Assembly: GCA_937918935.1 (NCBI GenBank) | Contig: CAKZSI010000008.1 | Coordinates: 1-64,000 of the forward strand | From: an uncultured Chloroflexales bacterium | Lineage (GTDB): Bacteria; Chloroflexota; Chloroflexia; Chloroflexales; Chloroflexaceae | Length of the DNA: 64,000 nt | Reading direction: 5' to 3' | Part shown: positions 1 through 8,182 of the stretch, one piece after another | How positions within the stretch are numbered: position 1 is the stretch's first letter | Layout of the letters: the number at the start of each line of letters is the position of its first letter | Notes under the pieces: model-generated | The model's database searches: none | Told to the model about the DNA's origin: nothing | The model's input: only the letters and a program-made list of their open reading frames with translations | Translations under genes and position numbers: made by a program

Positions 1-433
1 CGGGCAGGGCGTCGAGTTCGACCAGGAAGGCCTCCAGAATGGCATAGAGGGGCACAGGCTGCCGGGCGTTGAGCAGGTCGAGGGTGGTAGCCAGCGTGCC
101 GGGGGCAGCGTGCTCCACCGCCCCCGCCAGGTAGGTCAGGACGCACTGGGCGTCCTGGTCGTGCTCGTCGAGCGTAAGCCAGGCCACCGGGTGCCGTGAC
201 CCGTGGGGTCCGGGCGAACTGCCATTGCAACCATGGGGCGAGGCGGAGAGCCACTGAGCCGCCAGGGTAGACTTCCCGAAACCTGCCGGGGCGACGATCA
301 AGGTCAGACGTCGGTGCGGGGGAAGGCCCAACCGTTCCACCAGATGCGCGCGCCCCACCCACGTCTCGCGGTAGGGGGGCGGTGTCAATTTGGTTGGAAT
401 GATCAGGCGATTCGAAACCGTGACTGTTTTCAT
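1..433 (-). CDS. LuxR-family (MalT-like) ATP-dependent regulator, N-terminal part
   Basis: This is the 5' end of a gene running off the left edge; about 144 codons are visible. The ATG lies at 433-431. The protein starts with a short lead and the phrase RLIIPTKLTPPPYR, then has a P-loop (APAGFGKSTLAAQWL, about residues 48-62) and the strand VAWLTLDEHDQD (about 84-95). This order is characteristic of the MalT/LuxR-type STAND regulators, which couple an NTPase, TPR-like repeats and a C-terminal helix-turn-helix. The output domain lies outside the window, so its targets cannot be named. A TTGTTC-N17-TATAAT promoter stands just upstream. The family call rests on the P-loop and the motif after it. 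Confidence 0.75.
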   Translation of the reverse strand, partial: MKTVTVSNRLIIPTKLTPPPYRETWVGRAHLVERLGLPPHRRLTLIVAPAGFGKSTLAAQWLSASPHGCNGSSPGPHGSRHPVAWLTLDEHDQDAQCVLTYLAGAVEHAAPGTLATTLDLLNARQPVPLYAILEAFLVELDALP

Positions 434-908
434 AGAACCCTGTACTGACCGTTGGTACAGCAATAGAGCCTATCCTGTAGATTATACGCGAGTCGCTACC
501 AGCGAACAAATCGCCGCGCGGCGCCGACACGGGGATCATGCACCATCTCCGGGTTGCGCCCCACCCTCCCCGTGGTTCGCTGGTTTCGGCGGCGCAGGTG
601 CACCAATCCCCGCCGCCGAAGTTTGCATCAGCTCTAAGGGCCGGCAAAAAATACTCCTTTTTGAGTGATGCCAGCAGTAACGAATGTGCTACACTCATAA
701 GGGTACATCATCGCCCAGCCGAAGGCAAAGATCCTTCACCTCAAGAGAGGGAAACGTGGTTTCCCCACGTCCCCGCCGGATGGCAGGGTTTGGAAGGGCT
801 GTGCTCTTCCAGGCTCTTTTGCGTGTAATCGGTTCGCACCTGAACCGACCGCCACAGGGGGCGATGGATGCCGCCTCAGAAACTCGCAACTCGAAGAAGG
901 AGCGCACG
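434..908. other. intergenic region with divergent promoters and a dispersed repeat
   Basis: This 475-base gap separates divergent genes. It holds the minus-strand promoter at 481-509, an extended -10 for the plus-strand gene (TG-C-TACACT, 687-695), an 18-base block at 576-593 with a near copy at 25254-25271, and a palindrome around 749-774 built on the GAAAC/GTTTC core seen in many other gaps. No convincing reading frame fills it. Confidence 0.4.
481..509 (-). promoter_or_regulatory. sigma70-type promoter of the LuxR-like gene
   Basis: Reading the minus strand, TTGTTC (509-504), a 17-base spacer and a perfect TATAAT (486-481) precede the ATG at 433. The expected leader is about 40 nt. Confidence 0.55.
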
Positions 909-1397
909 ATGGCCACACTGACCGTGTTCAAGTTTTCGACCCCCGAAGGCGCCGAGCAGACCCTGAGCAAGCTAGAGGATCTTCAGAAGCGGCAACTAAT
1001 CACCATTCTCGATGCGGCGATTGTCACCTGGCCCGCCGACAAGAAGAAGCCCAGGACACGGCAACTCTACAACCTGGCCAGCGCTGGCGCCCTCACCGGC
1101 GCCTTCTGGGGCATGCTCTTCGGGCTGATCTTCCTGATGCCGTTCATGGGGGCCTTGATCGGCGCAGCCGCTGGCGCGATCAGCGGTTCGTTCGCCGATG
1201 TGGGCATTGACGACAACTTTATCAAAGAGGTCCGCGAAAAGGTCGTTCCGGGCACTTCGGCGCTGTTCCTGATGAGCGCCAATGCGGTGGTCGATCGTAT
1301 CCGCAGCGAGCTGGGGGCCCTCGACGCCGAGTTGATCGCCAGCAACCTCTCGGCTGAGCAGGAGGCAAAGCTCCGGGAAATCTTCAGCGAGGAATAG
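909..1397 (+). CDS. DUF1269-family membrane protein
   Basis: The protein has 162 residues. I start it at ATG 909 because AAGGAG lies at 896-901, while the in-frame upstream codons lie in repeat-rich leader sequence. It opens MATLTVFKFSTPEGAEQTL, a predicted soluble ferredoxin-like half. A glycine/alanine-rich hydrophobic hairpin follows (about residues 65-100, with GAFWGMLFGLIF and ALIGAAAGAISG). The C-terminal half ends in an alpha-helical segment rich in acidic residues. This matches the DUF1269 family of unknown function. A perfect-looking hairpin (1423-1455) lies 25 bases past the stop and may end the transcript. No function is assigned. Confidence 0.75.
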   Translation: MATLTVFKFSTPEGAEQTLSKLEDLQKRQLITILDAAIVTWPADKKKPRTRQLYNLASAGALTGAFWGMLFGLIFLMPFMGALIGAAAGAISGSFADVGIDDNFIKEVREKVVPGTSALFLMSANAVVDRIRSELGALDAELIASNLSAEQEAKLREIFSEE

Positions 1398-1422
1398 TCC
1401 TGATGTGAATATCGTTGCTGGA

Positions 1423-1455
1423 GGGGGATGGGGAAACCATGTTTCTCCATCCCCC
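1423..1455. repeat. GGGGAAAC-type palindrome
   Basis: The stem is 15 bp with one mismatch (1423-1437 with 1441-1455) around the loop CAT. It belongs to a palindrome family with a GGGGAAAC/GTTTCCCC core that recurs in at least seven gaps here. It could also act as a factor-independent 3' end for the DUF1269 gene, but no T-run follows. Confidence 0.7.
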
Positions 1456-1588
1456 TGCTCATGGAAGGGCCTCAGCGACCTGAATGCCGGTTGTTCGACC
1501 TGGCGCTCCGTTGGTTATGACCCTGGCGGTGGTGATGGTGACGATTGCGATCCCCCTGGGTGGATAACCACCCTTCACGCCGGGGGCA

Positions 1589-1617
1589 TTGGTTCCTAAC
1601 GATAAACTTGCTATACT
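1589..1617 (+). promoter_or_regulatory. candidate promoter of the P-type ATPase
   Basis: TTGGTT (1589-1594), 17 bases, then TATACT (1612-1617) preceded by TGC, so it is also an extended -10. The gene starts at 1775, leaving a leader of about 150 nt. The rest of the 1398-1774 gap holds only the palindrome at 1423-1455. Confidence 0.5.
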
Positions 1618-1774
1618 GGGGCCAGGTAAGCCTGGCGCCGATGACCGCGCCTGAGGATCCCCGTTCCTCACCCCTCGCCGTTCCCCGCTACCCCCTGCGT
1701 CTTCCGGGAGCGGTCCCGCTGCCGAATCCTCCTCACGCGCGACGCTCATCCGCCATCGACGGAAAGCAAGTCCC

Positions 1775-4537
1775 ATGGCTCTGCACACCACCGATCAGGA
1801 CGCGCGACACGCCGTCCTTCCCCAGGGCGGCACGCTCTGGCACACCCTTCCGCCCAGCGAGGTGCTTGAGGCATGGCACAGCGGCCCCGAGGGTCTCACC
1901 AGCGCCGAGGCGGAGCGTCGTCTGGCCCACTACGGCCCGAACCAGTTTCCCACGCGCGCCGCGCCGCCCCTGTGGGAGATCTTTCTGCGCCAGTTCCTCA
2001 GCCCTTTGATTTACATTCTTCTGGCAGCCGGCATCGTGTCAATACTCATTGGTGATCTTAAGGACACCATATTCATCTTCATCGTGATCCTGATCAATGC
2101 CGTCCTCGGGGCCTATCAAGAGAATCGCGCCGAACAGAGCGCCGCGGCCCTGCGCACCCTGCTCACCGTCACCACCCGCGTGCGACGCGATGGGCGGGTG
2201 CAGCAACGCAGCGCCGAAGACCTCGTGCCAGGCGATGTGGTGCTGATCGAGTCGGGGGATCGGGTGCCCGCCGATCTCTACCTGCTTACCGCCACGAACC
2301 TGGCGGTGGACGAAGCCTTTCTCACCGGCGAGTCGGAGGCGGCCATTAAAACCGCCGCCATCACCCTCGCTCCAGAAACCCCTGTGGCTGACCGCGATAA
2401 TCTGGCCTATGCCGGTTCCACCGTGACCACCGGGCGAGCGGTCGGGGTGGTGATCGCCACCGGCACGCACACTGAGATCGGCAAAATTGCTGAGGCCACG
2501 GCCAGAGGCGAGGAGGTGAAACCGCCTCTGGTGATCCGCATGGAACGCTTCAGCCGCTGGATCAGCGTCGCAGTGCTGGTCGCCGCAGGCGCGCTGGTGG
2601 CGATCTCGCTCACACGGGGCACGCCCTTCATCGAGATTTTCTTCCTGGCGGTGGCCCTGGCGGTCTCGGCCATTCCCGAAGGGTTGCCGGTGGCCCTGAC
2701 GGTGGCCCTGTCGGTCGCCGTGCAGCGCATGGCCCGGCGCCGGGTGATTGTGCGGAAAATGACCGCCGTCGAGGGACTGGGGAGCTGCACCATCATCGCC
2801 AGCGACAAGACCGGCACGCTGACGGTCAATATGCAGACCATTCGCCTGCTGGTCCTGCCCACCGGCGAGCAGTTGGCGGTTTCGGGGGAAGGTTACAACG
2901 GCCAGGGCGCCATCAACGCCGGTGACGAGCCGGCGCCGCCGCCGCTCGCAGAGCGGGCCGCCGCCCTGGCCCTGGCGGGAACCCTCTGCAACGAGGGCGA
3001 ACTGCAACCCGTTGACGACACCTGGCAGCACTCGGGCGACGCGGTTGACGTGGCCTTCCTGGCCCTGGGCTACAAGGCTGGACTGGACGTGCCCGCCCTG
3101 CGGCGGGCCACGCCGGCTCTGGGTGCCATTCCCTTCGAGTCGGAGCGCCAGTACGCCGGCGTGGCCTTCGAGCAGGACGGGCAGGTCCTGGTGGCCGTGA
3201 AGGGCGCCACCGAGCGAGTCCTCACTTTCTGCGACACCATGCAGGGGCCCGATGGTCCGCTGCCGCTAACCCCGGAGGCCATTATGGCCACCGCGGACCA
3301 CCTGGCCGCCCGCGGCTACCGGGTGATCGCCGTGGCCCAGGGCCGCTACATGGGCGACCCCGCCGCCCTCGACGAACACCACCTGGAGGGTCTGACCCTC
3401 CTCGGCCTGGTGGGCATGATCGACCCGCTGCGACCGGAGGCCAGAGACGCAGTGGCCGAATGCCGCGCCGCCGGGGTGCAGGTGGCCATGGTCACGGGCG
3501 ACCATCCCGCCACGGCGCTGGCCATTGCCCGCGACCTGGGCATCGCCAGCGAACCCGACGACCTGGTGGTGGGCCGCGACCTGCCCCACGTGGAAAGCGG
3601 CAGCGAGCCGGACTTTCTAGAGCGCACCCGCGGCATCCACGTATTCGCCCGCGTAACGCCGTTGCAGAAATTGCACATTGTCGAGGCCCTGCGGGCGCAG
3701 GGGCACTTCGTGGCCGTCACCGGCGACGGGGTGAATGACGCCCCGGCGCTACGCGCCGCCAACATCGGCGTGGCCATGGGATCGGGCACCGACATCGCCA
3801 AAGACACCGCCGACATTATCGTCACCGACGACAATTTCGCCTCGATTGTTCATGGCGTCGAGGAGGGGCGCTACGCCTACGCCAACGTGCGTAAGGTCAT
3901 TCTGCTGCTGGTCTCGACTGGCGCGGCGGAGGTGCTACTCTTCCTGCTGGCGGTAGCTCTCGATTTCCCCCTGCCCCTCATCGCCGTGCAGATCCTGTGG
4001 CTCAACCTGGTCACCAACGGCATCCAGCACATCGCCCTCTCCTTCGAGGCGGGCGAAAAAGGGCTGATGCGCCGGCCCCCCCGGCGGCCCGAAGAGGGCA
4101 TCTTCAACCGGCGCATGGTCGAACAAGTCATGCTCTCCGGGCTGACCATCGGGCTGATCGGCTTCGCAGTCTGGATCTATCTGCTCAACACAGGCTGGGA
4201 GGAAGAGGCGGCGCGGAATCTACTCCTGCTGCTGATCGTCCTCTTTCAGAACTACCACGTCTTCAACTGCCGCTCGGAGTACGTGTCGGCCTTCCGTATG
4301 CCCTTCCGCAACAACCCCTTCGCCTTCGTAGCGGTGATCGCGGCCCTGGGGTTGCACACGCTGGTGATGCACGTACCCTTCATGCAATCGCTGCTGCGCA
4401 TCGCCCCGGTAACGCTGGAGCAGTTCCTGATCCTGGCCGCCCTCGCCGGCGCCATCCTGGTGGTGATGGAGCTGTACAAGCTCATCCGGCGCGAAGCGGC
4501 GCCAGCGCTGAAAGGATCATTGGCGCAGGCGGGTTAG
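1775..4537 (+). CDS. cation-transporting P-type ATPase (P2 type)
   Basis: The protein has 920 residues, full length for P2 pumps. In order it shows the cation-ATPase N domain (about 22-90), TGES (184-187) in the actuator domain, PEGLP (301-305) in M4, the phosphorylation loop DKTGTLT starting at D344, the nucleotide-binding domain, the hinge TGDGVNDAP (649-657) and a C-terminal six-helix block. PEGLP and overall order point to the calcium-pump group. However, the M6 ion-binding stretch reads NLVTNG (744-749), with Asn748 where SERCA has Asp800, so ion selectivity is uncertain (Ca2+, Na+ or Mn2+ all remain possible). It is single-standing and convergent with the ABC-F gene, with only 12 bases between the stop codons. 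Confidence 0.9.
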   Translation: MALHTTDQDARHAVLPQGGTLWHTLPPSEVLEAWHSGPEGLTSAEAERRLAHYGPNQFPTRAAPPLWEIFLRQFLSPLIYILLAAGIVSILIGDLKDTIFIFIVILINAVLGAYQENRAEQSAAALRTLLTVTTRVRRDGRVQQRSAEDLVPGDVVLIESGDRVPADLYLLTATNLAVDEAFLTGESEAAIKTAAITLAPETPVADRDNLAYAGSTVTTGRAVGVVIATGTHTEIGKIAEATARGEEVKPPLVIRMERFSRWISVAVLVAAGALVAISLTRGTPFIEIFFLAVALAVSAIPEGLPVALTVALSVAVQRMARRRVIVRKMTAVEGLGSCTIIASDKTGTLTVNMQTIRLLVLPTGEQLAVSGEGYNGQGAINAGDEPAPPPLAERAAALALAGTLCNEGELQPVDDTWQHSGDAVDVAFLALGYKAGLDVPALRRATPALGAIPFESERQYAGVAFEQDGQVLVAVKGATERVLTFCDTMQGPDGPLPLTPEAIMATADHLAARGYRVIAVAQGRYMGDPAALDEHHLEGLTLLGLVGMIDPLRPEARDAVAECRAAGVQVAMVTGDHPATALAIARDLGIASEPDDLVVGRDLPHVESGSEPDFLERTRGIHVFARVTPLQKLHIVEALRAQGHFVAVTGDGVNDAPALRAANIGVAMGSGTDIAKDTADIIVTDDNFASIVHGVEEGRYAYANVRKVILLLVSTGAAEVLLFLLAVALDFPLPLIAVQILWLNLVTNGIQHIALSFEAGEKGLMRRPPRRPEEGIFNRRMVEQVMLSGLTIGLIGFAVWIYLLNTGWEEEAARNLLLLLIVLFQNYHVFNCRSEYVSAFRMPFRNNPFAFVAVIAALGLHTLVMHVPFMQSLLRIAPVTLEQFLILAALAGAILVVMELYKLIRREAAPALKGSLAQAG

Positions 4538-4549
4538 AGCAGAGCTTCA

Positions 4550-6490
4550 TCACGCTGCCAGTTCGGCCCACTGGTCGTACTTCGCTGCCAGCAGGGTTTC
4601 GAGTTCGGCGTATTGCGTGCCCAGGGCGGTGATCTGCTGCACGTCGCGGGCGGCGCTGGCCAGTTCCAGGTCAGCCTTGAGGCGGCCAAGTTCCTGTTCG
4701 AGCAGAGCCACTTCCGCTTCCAGCGCCGCCAGGCGCTTCTTGCGCAGGCGCTCCTGCGGCGCAGTCGGCTCGGGCGTCGCCACCGGGCGCACCGCGGCAG
4801 GAGATGGGGAAGGTGTCCGGGCCGCCTGCGCCTCGGACGGCGCCCCGGCGCTCCTGGCTGTAGCCGCTTCGCGGGCGGCAACGAAGTCGCTGTAGCCGCC
4901 GAGGTACTCGCGAATGCGCCCCTGTTCGACGTGCCAGATCTTGTCGGCCAGGGCGTCAATGAAGTAGCGGTCGTGGGAAACGAAGAGGATCGCGCCGGGA
5001 TACTCTTTGAGCACACCCTCGAGGGCCTCGCGGGCGCCGATATCCAGGTGATTGGTCGGCTCGTCGAGGATAAGCAGGTTACCCGGCAGCAATGTCAGTT
5101 GGGCCAGGGCGACGCGCGAACGTTCGCCGCCGCTGAGGTCGCCGATGCGCTTGAAGACATCGTCGCCGCTGAAGAGGAAGCGCCCCAGCAGGGTGCGGGC
5201 CGCCGCTTCGCCGAGGTTCGGGCTGGCACGCGTCAGTTCCTCCAGCACGGTCGCATTCCAGTTGAGCGCGTCGTGGCCCTGGGCGTAGTAGCCGATCTGC
5301 ACCTGATGCCCCAGGCGCGCCTGGCCCCGCAACGGGCGCACCTGGCCCAGAATGGTGCGTAGCAGGGTGGTCTTGCCGCTGCCGTTGGGACCAAGGAGCG
5401 CCACCCGCTCGCCGCGATGCACCTCAAGACCATCGGCCCGGAGCAGCACGCGCGGATCGGCCTCCTGGCGATTGCCGGGAAAGCCGACCACCAGGTCATC
5501 GAGCGCGAGCGCGAGGGCGCCACTGCGAAGCTGAGTGTCGAGGAAGAGGCGCAAGCGCGCCGGTTCGCGGGGTCGCTCGATGGCCTGCTCGCGCTTCAGC
5601 CGTTCGAGGCGCTTCTCACGGCCCTTCGCCTCGCGGGCGCGCTGGCCGGCCTTGTAGCGGCGGATGAACTCCTCGGTGCGGGCGATAAATTCCTGCTGGG
5701 CGCGAAACTCCTTTAGCCGCCGTTCCATCCGCTCGGCCTTGAGTTCCAGGTAGCGGTTATAGGGGGCCGGGTAGTCCTCCAGCTTGCCGAAGGCCACTTC
5801 CAGGGTGCGCCGGGTGACGCGATCGAGGAAGTAGCGGTCGTGGGAAGTCACGATCAACGTGCCATCCCAGGCGCGGAGGAAGTGTTCGAGCCACTCCAGG
5901 GCCTGCATGTCGAGATGGTTGGTCGGCTCATCGAGCAGCAGCAGGTCGGGGTCGGAGAGCAGCGCGGCGGCGAGGGCAGCGCGGGTCTTCTGGCCGCCGG
6001 AGAAGTGGGCCAGGCGCTGGTGGTACTGGCTCTCGTGGAACCCCAGGCCCTGCAGGGTGCGCTTGATGCGTGGCTCGACCTCATAGCCGCCCATATGCTC
6101 GAAGCGGGCGCTGAGTTCGCCGTAGCGTTCCATCGCCGCTTCCCAGCCCGGGGCGGCGGTGTCGGCAATCACCGGTTCTAGCGCCTGGATTTCCGCCTCC
6201 AGCTCCCGCAGGGCCGCCAGGGCACGCTCCATCTCCTGCCAGAGGGTGCGTTCGCCGCCGAAACGCACCTCCTGGGACAGATAGGCGATGCGGGCGCCAC
6301 GGGCGATGGCCACCTGACCTCCGTCGGGGCTTTCCAGGCCGGCAATGATCTTCAGCAGGGTGCTCTTACCGGCGCCATTCACACCGACCAGGGCGACCTT
6401 GTCGCCCCGGGCTACCTGGAAATTGAGGTTCTCGAAAATCAGTTCGGCGCCGTAATACCTGGTCAGGCCACCGACGCTCAACAGGGTCAT
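4550..6490 (-). CDS. ABC-F family ATPase
   Basis: The protein has 646 residues and two ABC domains with no membrane segments, the hallmark of ABC-F proteins acting on the ribosome. Domain 1 has Walker A GVNGAGKST and signature FSGGQKT. Domain 2 has GPNGSGKTT and LSGGERS. Both carry LLLDEPTNHLD-type Walker B motifs. A charged linker lies between them, and a Pro/Ala-rich stretch leads to a C-terminal coiled coil (Uup-type C-terminal domain, last ~80 residues). I prefer ATG 6490 (GGAG 8 bases upstream) over the in-frame ATG at 6505, which has no ribosome site. It may be a translation factor or resistance-type ABC-F; sequence alone cannot choose. Confidence 0.9.
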   Translation of the reverse strand: MTLLSVGGLTRYYGAELIFENLNFQVARGDKVALVGVNGAGKSTLLKIIAGLESPDGGQVAIARGARIAYLSQEVRFGGERTLWQEMERALAALRELEAEIQALEPVIADTAAPGWEAAMERYGELSARFEHMGGYEVEPRIKRTLQGLGFHESQYHQRLAHFSGGQKTRAALAAALLSDPDLLLLDEPTNHLDMQALEWLEHFLRAWDGTLIVTSHDRYFLDRVTRRTLEVAFGKLEDYPAPYNRYLELKAERMERRLKEFRAQQEFIARTEEFIRRYKAGQRAREAKGREKRLERLKREQAIERPREPARLRLFLDTQLRSGALALALDDLVVGFPGNRQEADPRVLLRADGLEVHRGERVALLGPNGSGKTTLLRTILGQVRPLRGQARLGHQVQIGYYAQGHDALNWNATVLEELTRASPNLGEAAARTLLGRFLFSGDDVFKRIGDLSGGERSRVALAQLTLLPGNLLILDEPTNHLDIGAREALEGVLKEYPGAILFVSHDRYFIDALADKIWHVEQGRIREYLGGYSDFVAAREAATARSAGAPSEAQAARTPSPSPAAVRPVATPEPTAPQERLRKKRLAALEAEVALLEQELGRLKADLELASAARDVQQITALGTQYAELETLLAAKYDQWAELAA

Positions 6491-6537
6491 CGCGTTGCTC
6501 CGCATACAGATGCGGGGCCTGGCCCCGCTCTGCTTTC

Positions 6538-6565
6538 ATTATGCCAGATGGCGGGCGTCTGTCAA
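6538..6565 (-). promoter_or_regulatory. promoter of the ABC-F gene
   Basis: Minus strand: perfect TTGACA (6565-6560), 16-base spacer, CATAAT (6543-6538), about 48 bases upstream of the chosen start. Confidence 0.6.
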
Positions 6566-6646
6566 CCGGCTGCGCCGCGCGCCATCGAGGAGACAGAAGT
6601 TTTTGGGCGAGGGCGCCGCCCTCCCACACTCTCCCGCCGGCAGGGG

Positions 6647-7825
6647 TCAGGGGGAGGGAGAAGACCGCCTCAGTTCCCCGAGAATGCGCTCCAACTCGGC
6701 GCAGTGGCGTTGCCAGGAGTAGCGGGCCTCCACCCGCGCGCGCGCGGCTGCACCCATGGCCAGGGCGGCGTCGGGATCGGCCAGCACGCGAGCGATGGCC
6801 ACGGCCAGGGCCTCCACGTCGCCTTCGGGGAAGAGGGCGCCCTCGCGGCCCTCACGGATGACCGTGGTCAGCGGAGGGATGGCCGTGGTGACCACGGGCA
6901 GGCCGGCGGCCATGTACTCGTAGACCTTCAACGGCGACCAGAAGAAGCCGGCAGCGCGCAGGGCCGGGTGCGGCGCGGTGGTGAAGGGGGCCAGGCCCAC
7001 GTCGGCATCGGCAAGCAATTCGGGCACGCGGGCATAGGGCACGGCCCCGGTAAAGGTGAACCGCTCCGCGCGCGACGCGGCGAGGGCCACGGCAGCGTCC
7101 CGCTCCGGCCCGTCGCCGATGAGGGTGAAGCGCAGGTTATGGCCCCGTTCGATCAGGCGCAGCCCGGCGCGCACGACATCGGTGACGCCGTGCCAGGCGC
7201 GAAAAGAACCCAGAAAGACCACATTGGGCGGGCAGTGGATCTGGCGACGCTGCCGGGCTACGGAGGCGAAGCGCTCCACATCGGCGCCCCAGGGCAATTC
7301 GATGATCCGGTCGCGCGGGATGCCCGCCGGCACGGTAGTGTGCAGCGGCGTCACAATACGATTGGCGGCGCGGCACTGCCACTCGGCCCAGCGCCGCAGC
7401 GGGCCGCCCAGGGCATCGTCGAGGCGCCGCTTGAACACCACGGGCGGATCAACGATCAGGGCGTTGACTTCCAGGAGCGCGGGCACGCCAAGGCGCCGGG
7501 CGGCAAGGATACCGACCCCGGCGAAGTTGTAGTAGCGCTCCATGATTACGTCGGGGCGCAGAGCGCGCGCCAGGCGCAATACCGGCGCTGCGCCAAGCAG
7601 GCTCAGAGCCCTGGGCACATCCTGGTGGTGCAGGTAGATACCGTCGAGACGCGAGGAGACCGGGCGGGCGAAGGGCGCCAGGCCGCTCCAGCCTTCGCGC
7701 GACGCGGCCACGAGGTGCACCTCGTGCCCGCGACTGGCCAGGCCCCGCGCCACCTCGTAGGCGTGGGTACTGCCGCCGAGAGCCCCCGGCACCGGAATGC
7801 CGGCAGCGACGTAGAGGATCTTCAC
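6647..7825 (-). CDS. glycosyltransferase, GT4-like (GT-B fold)
   Basis: The protein has 392 residues. The N-terminal Rossmann half begins MKILYVAAGIPVPGALGGST, with the glycine-rich acceptor loop typical of GT4 enzymes. The C-terminal half has the donor-site region KVYEYMAAGLPVV and, earlier, FTLIGDGPERD. It should transfer a sugar from a nucleotide-sugar donor in the cytoplasm; donor and acceptor cannot be read from sequence. The start is GTG at 7825-7823, sharing four bases (GTGA) with the stop of the c-di-AMP receptor gene upstream. The two are therefore translationally coupled in one operon driven by the promoter at 8096-8124. Confidence 0.85.
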   Translation of the reverse strand: MKILYVAAGIPVPGALGGSTHAYEVARGLASRGHEVHLVAASREGWSGLAPFARPVSSRLDGIYLHHQDVPRALSLLGAAPVLRLARALRPDVIMERYYNFAGVGILAARRLGVPALLEVNALIVDPPVVFKRRLDDALGGPLRRWAEWQCRAANRIVTPLHTTVPAGIPRDRIIELPWGADVERFASVARQRRQIHCPPNVVFLGSFRAWHGVTDVVRAGLRLIERGHNLRFTLIGDGPERDAAVALAASRAERFTFTGAVPYARVPELLADADVGLAPFTTAPHPALRAAGFFWSPLKVYEYMAAGLPVVTTAIPPLTTVIREGREGALFPEGDVEALAVAIARVLADPDAALAMGAAARARVEARYSWQRHCAELERILGELRRSSPSP

Positions 7826-8064
7826 AGGCGCTCGTAGCGCTCCAGGTCCATGATAATCGCCAGGGTGCCAGGGGCGACGCCCTTGACCAGATCGCAGGCC
7901 TGATCGACCTGCTGATCCTCGACGCCGACGAGCAGGGTCGTATTGCCCCGGCGCAGAAAACCGCCGGTCGTCGCCAGGCGCGTGACCCGAAAGCCCTTCC
8001 CGACCAGGGTGTCCACGCTCACGTCGGCATAGGCATCGTCGGTGACAAACACAATCAGTTTCAT
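7822..8064 (-). CDS. cyclic-di-AMP receptor, DarA/PstA-like (DUF970), short form
   Basis: The protein has 80 residues starting MKLIVFVTDD. It carries the family signature TGGFLRRGNTTLLVGVED (about 34-51) that forms the nucleotide-binding loop of DarA/PstA proteins. Those are PII-like trimers of about 109 residues; this one is shorter in its second half, so the large loop of the family is probably missing. ATG 8064 is preceded by AGGG and by a strong promoter, which argues against the longer in-frame start. Its stop overlaps the glycosyltransferase start. By family knowledge it senses c-di-AMP; no enzymatic role is expected. Confidence 0.8.
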   Translation of the reverse strand: MKLIVFVTDDAYADVSVDTLVGKGFRVTRLATTGGFLRRGNTTLLVGVEDQQVDQACDLVKGVAPGTLAIIMDLERYERL

Positions 8065-8095
8065 GGCCCTACCCTGCGCGCGACACTCCGAAGGC

Positions 8096-8124
8096 ATTAT
8101 AGCCAGCGCCCAGCACGCCGTCAA
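8096..8124 (-). promoter_or_regulatory. promoter of the DarA-like/glycosyltransferase operon
   Basis: Minus strand: TTGACG (8124-8119), 17 bases, perfect TATAAT (8101-8096), with the ATG at 8064. This is one of the best promoter matches in the window. Confidence 0.7.
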
Positions 8125-8182
8125 CGGCGCGCGCAGGCCACGCCACGGCAAAGGACTGGGGAATGCTTCGGCCCTGCCTGCA

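Noticed and set aside
6548-7837. 429-codon plus-strand open frame opposite the glycosyltransferase, and similar long frames opposite other genes
   Set aside because: They are antisense shadows created by high GC; they lack family motifs and ribosome sites, and the opposite strand carries clear genes.
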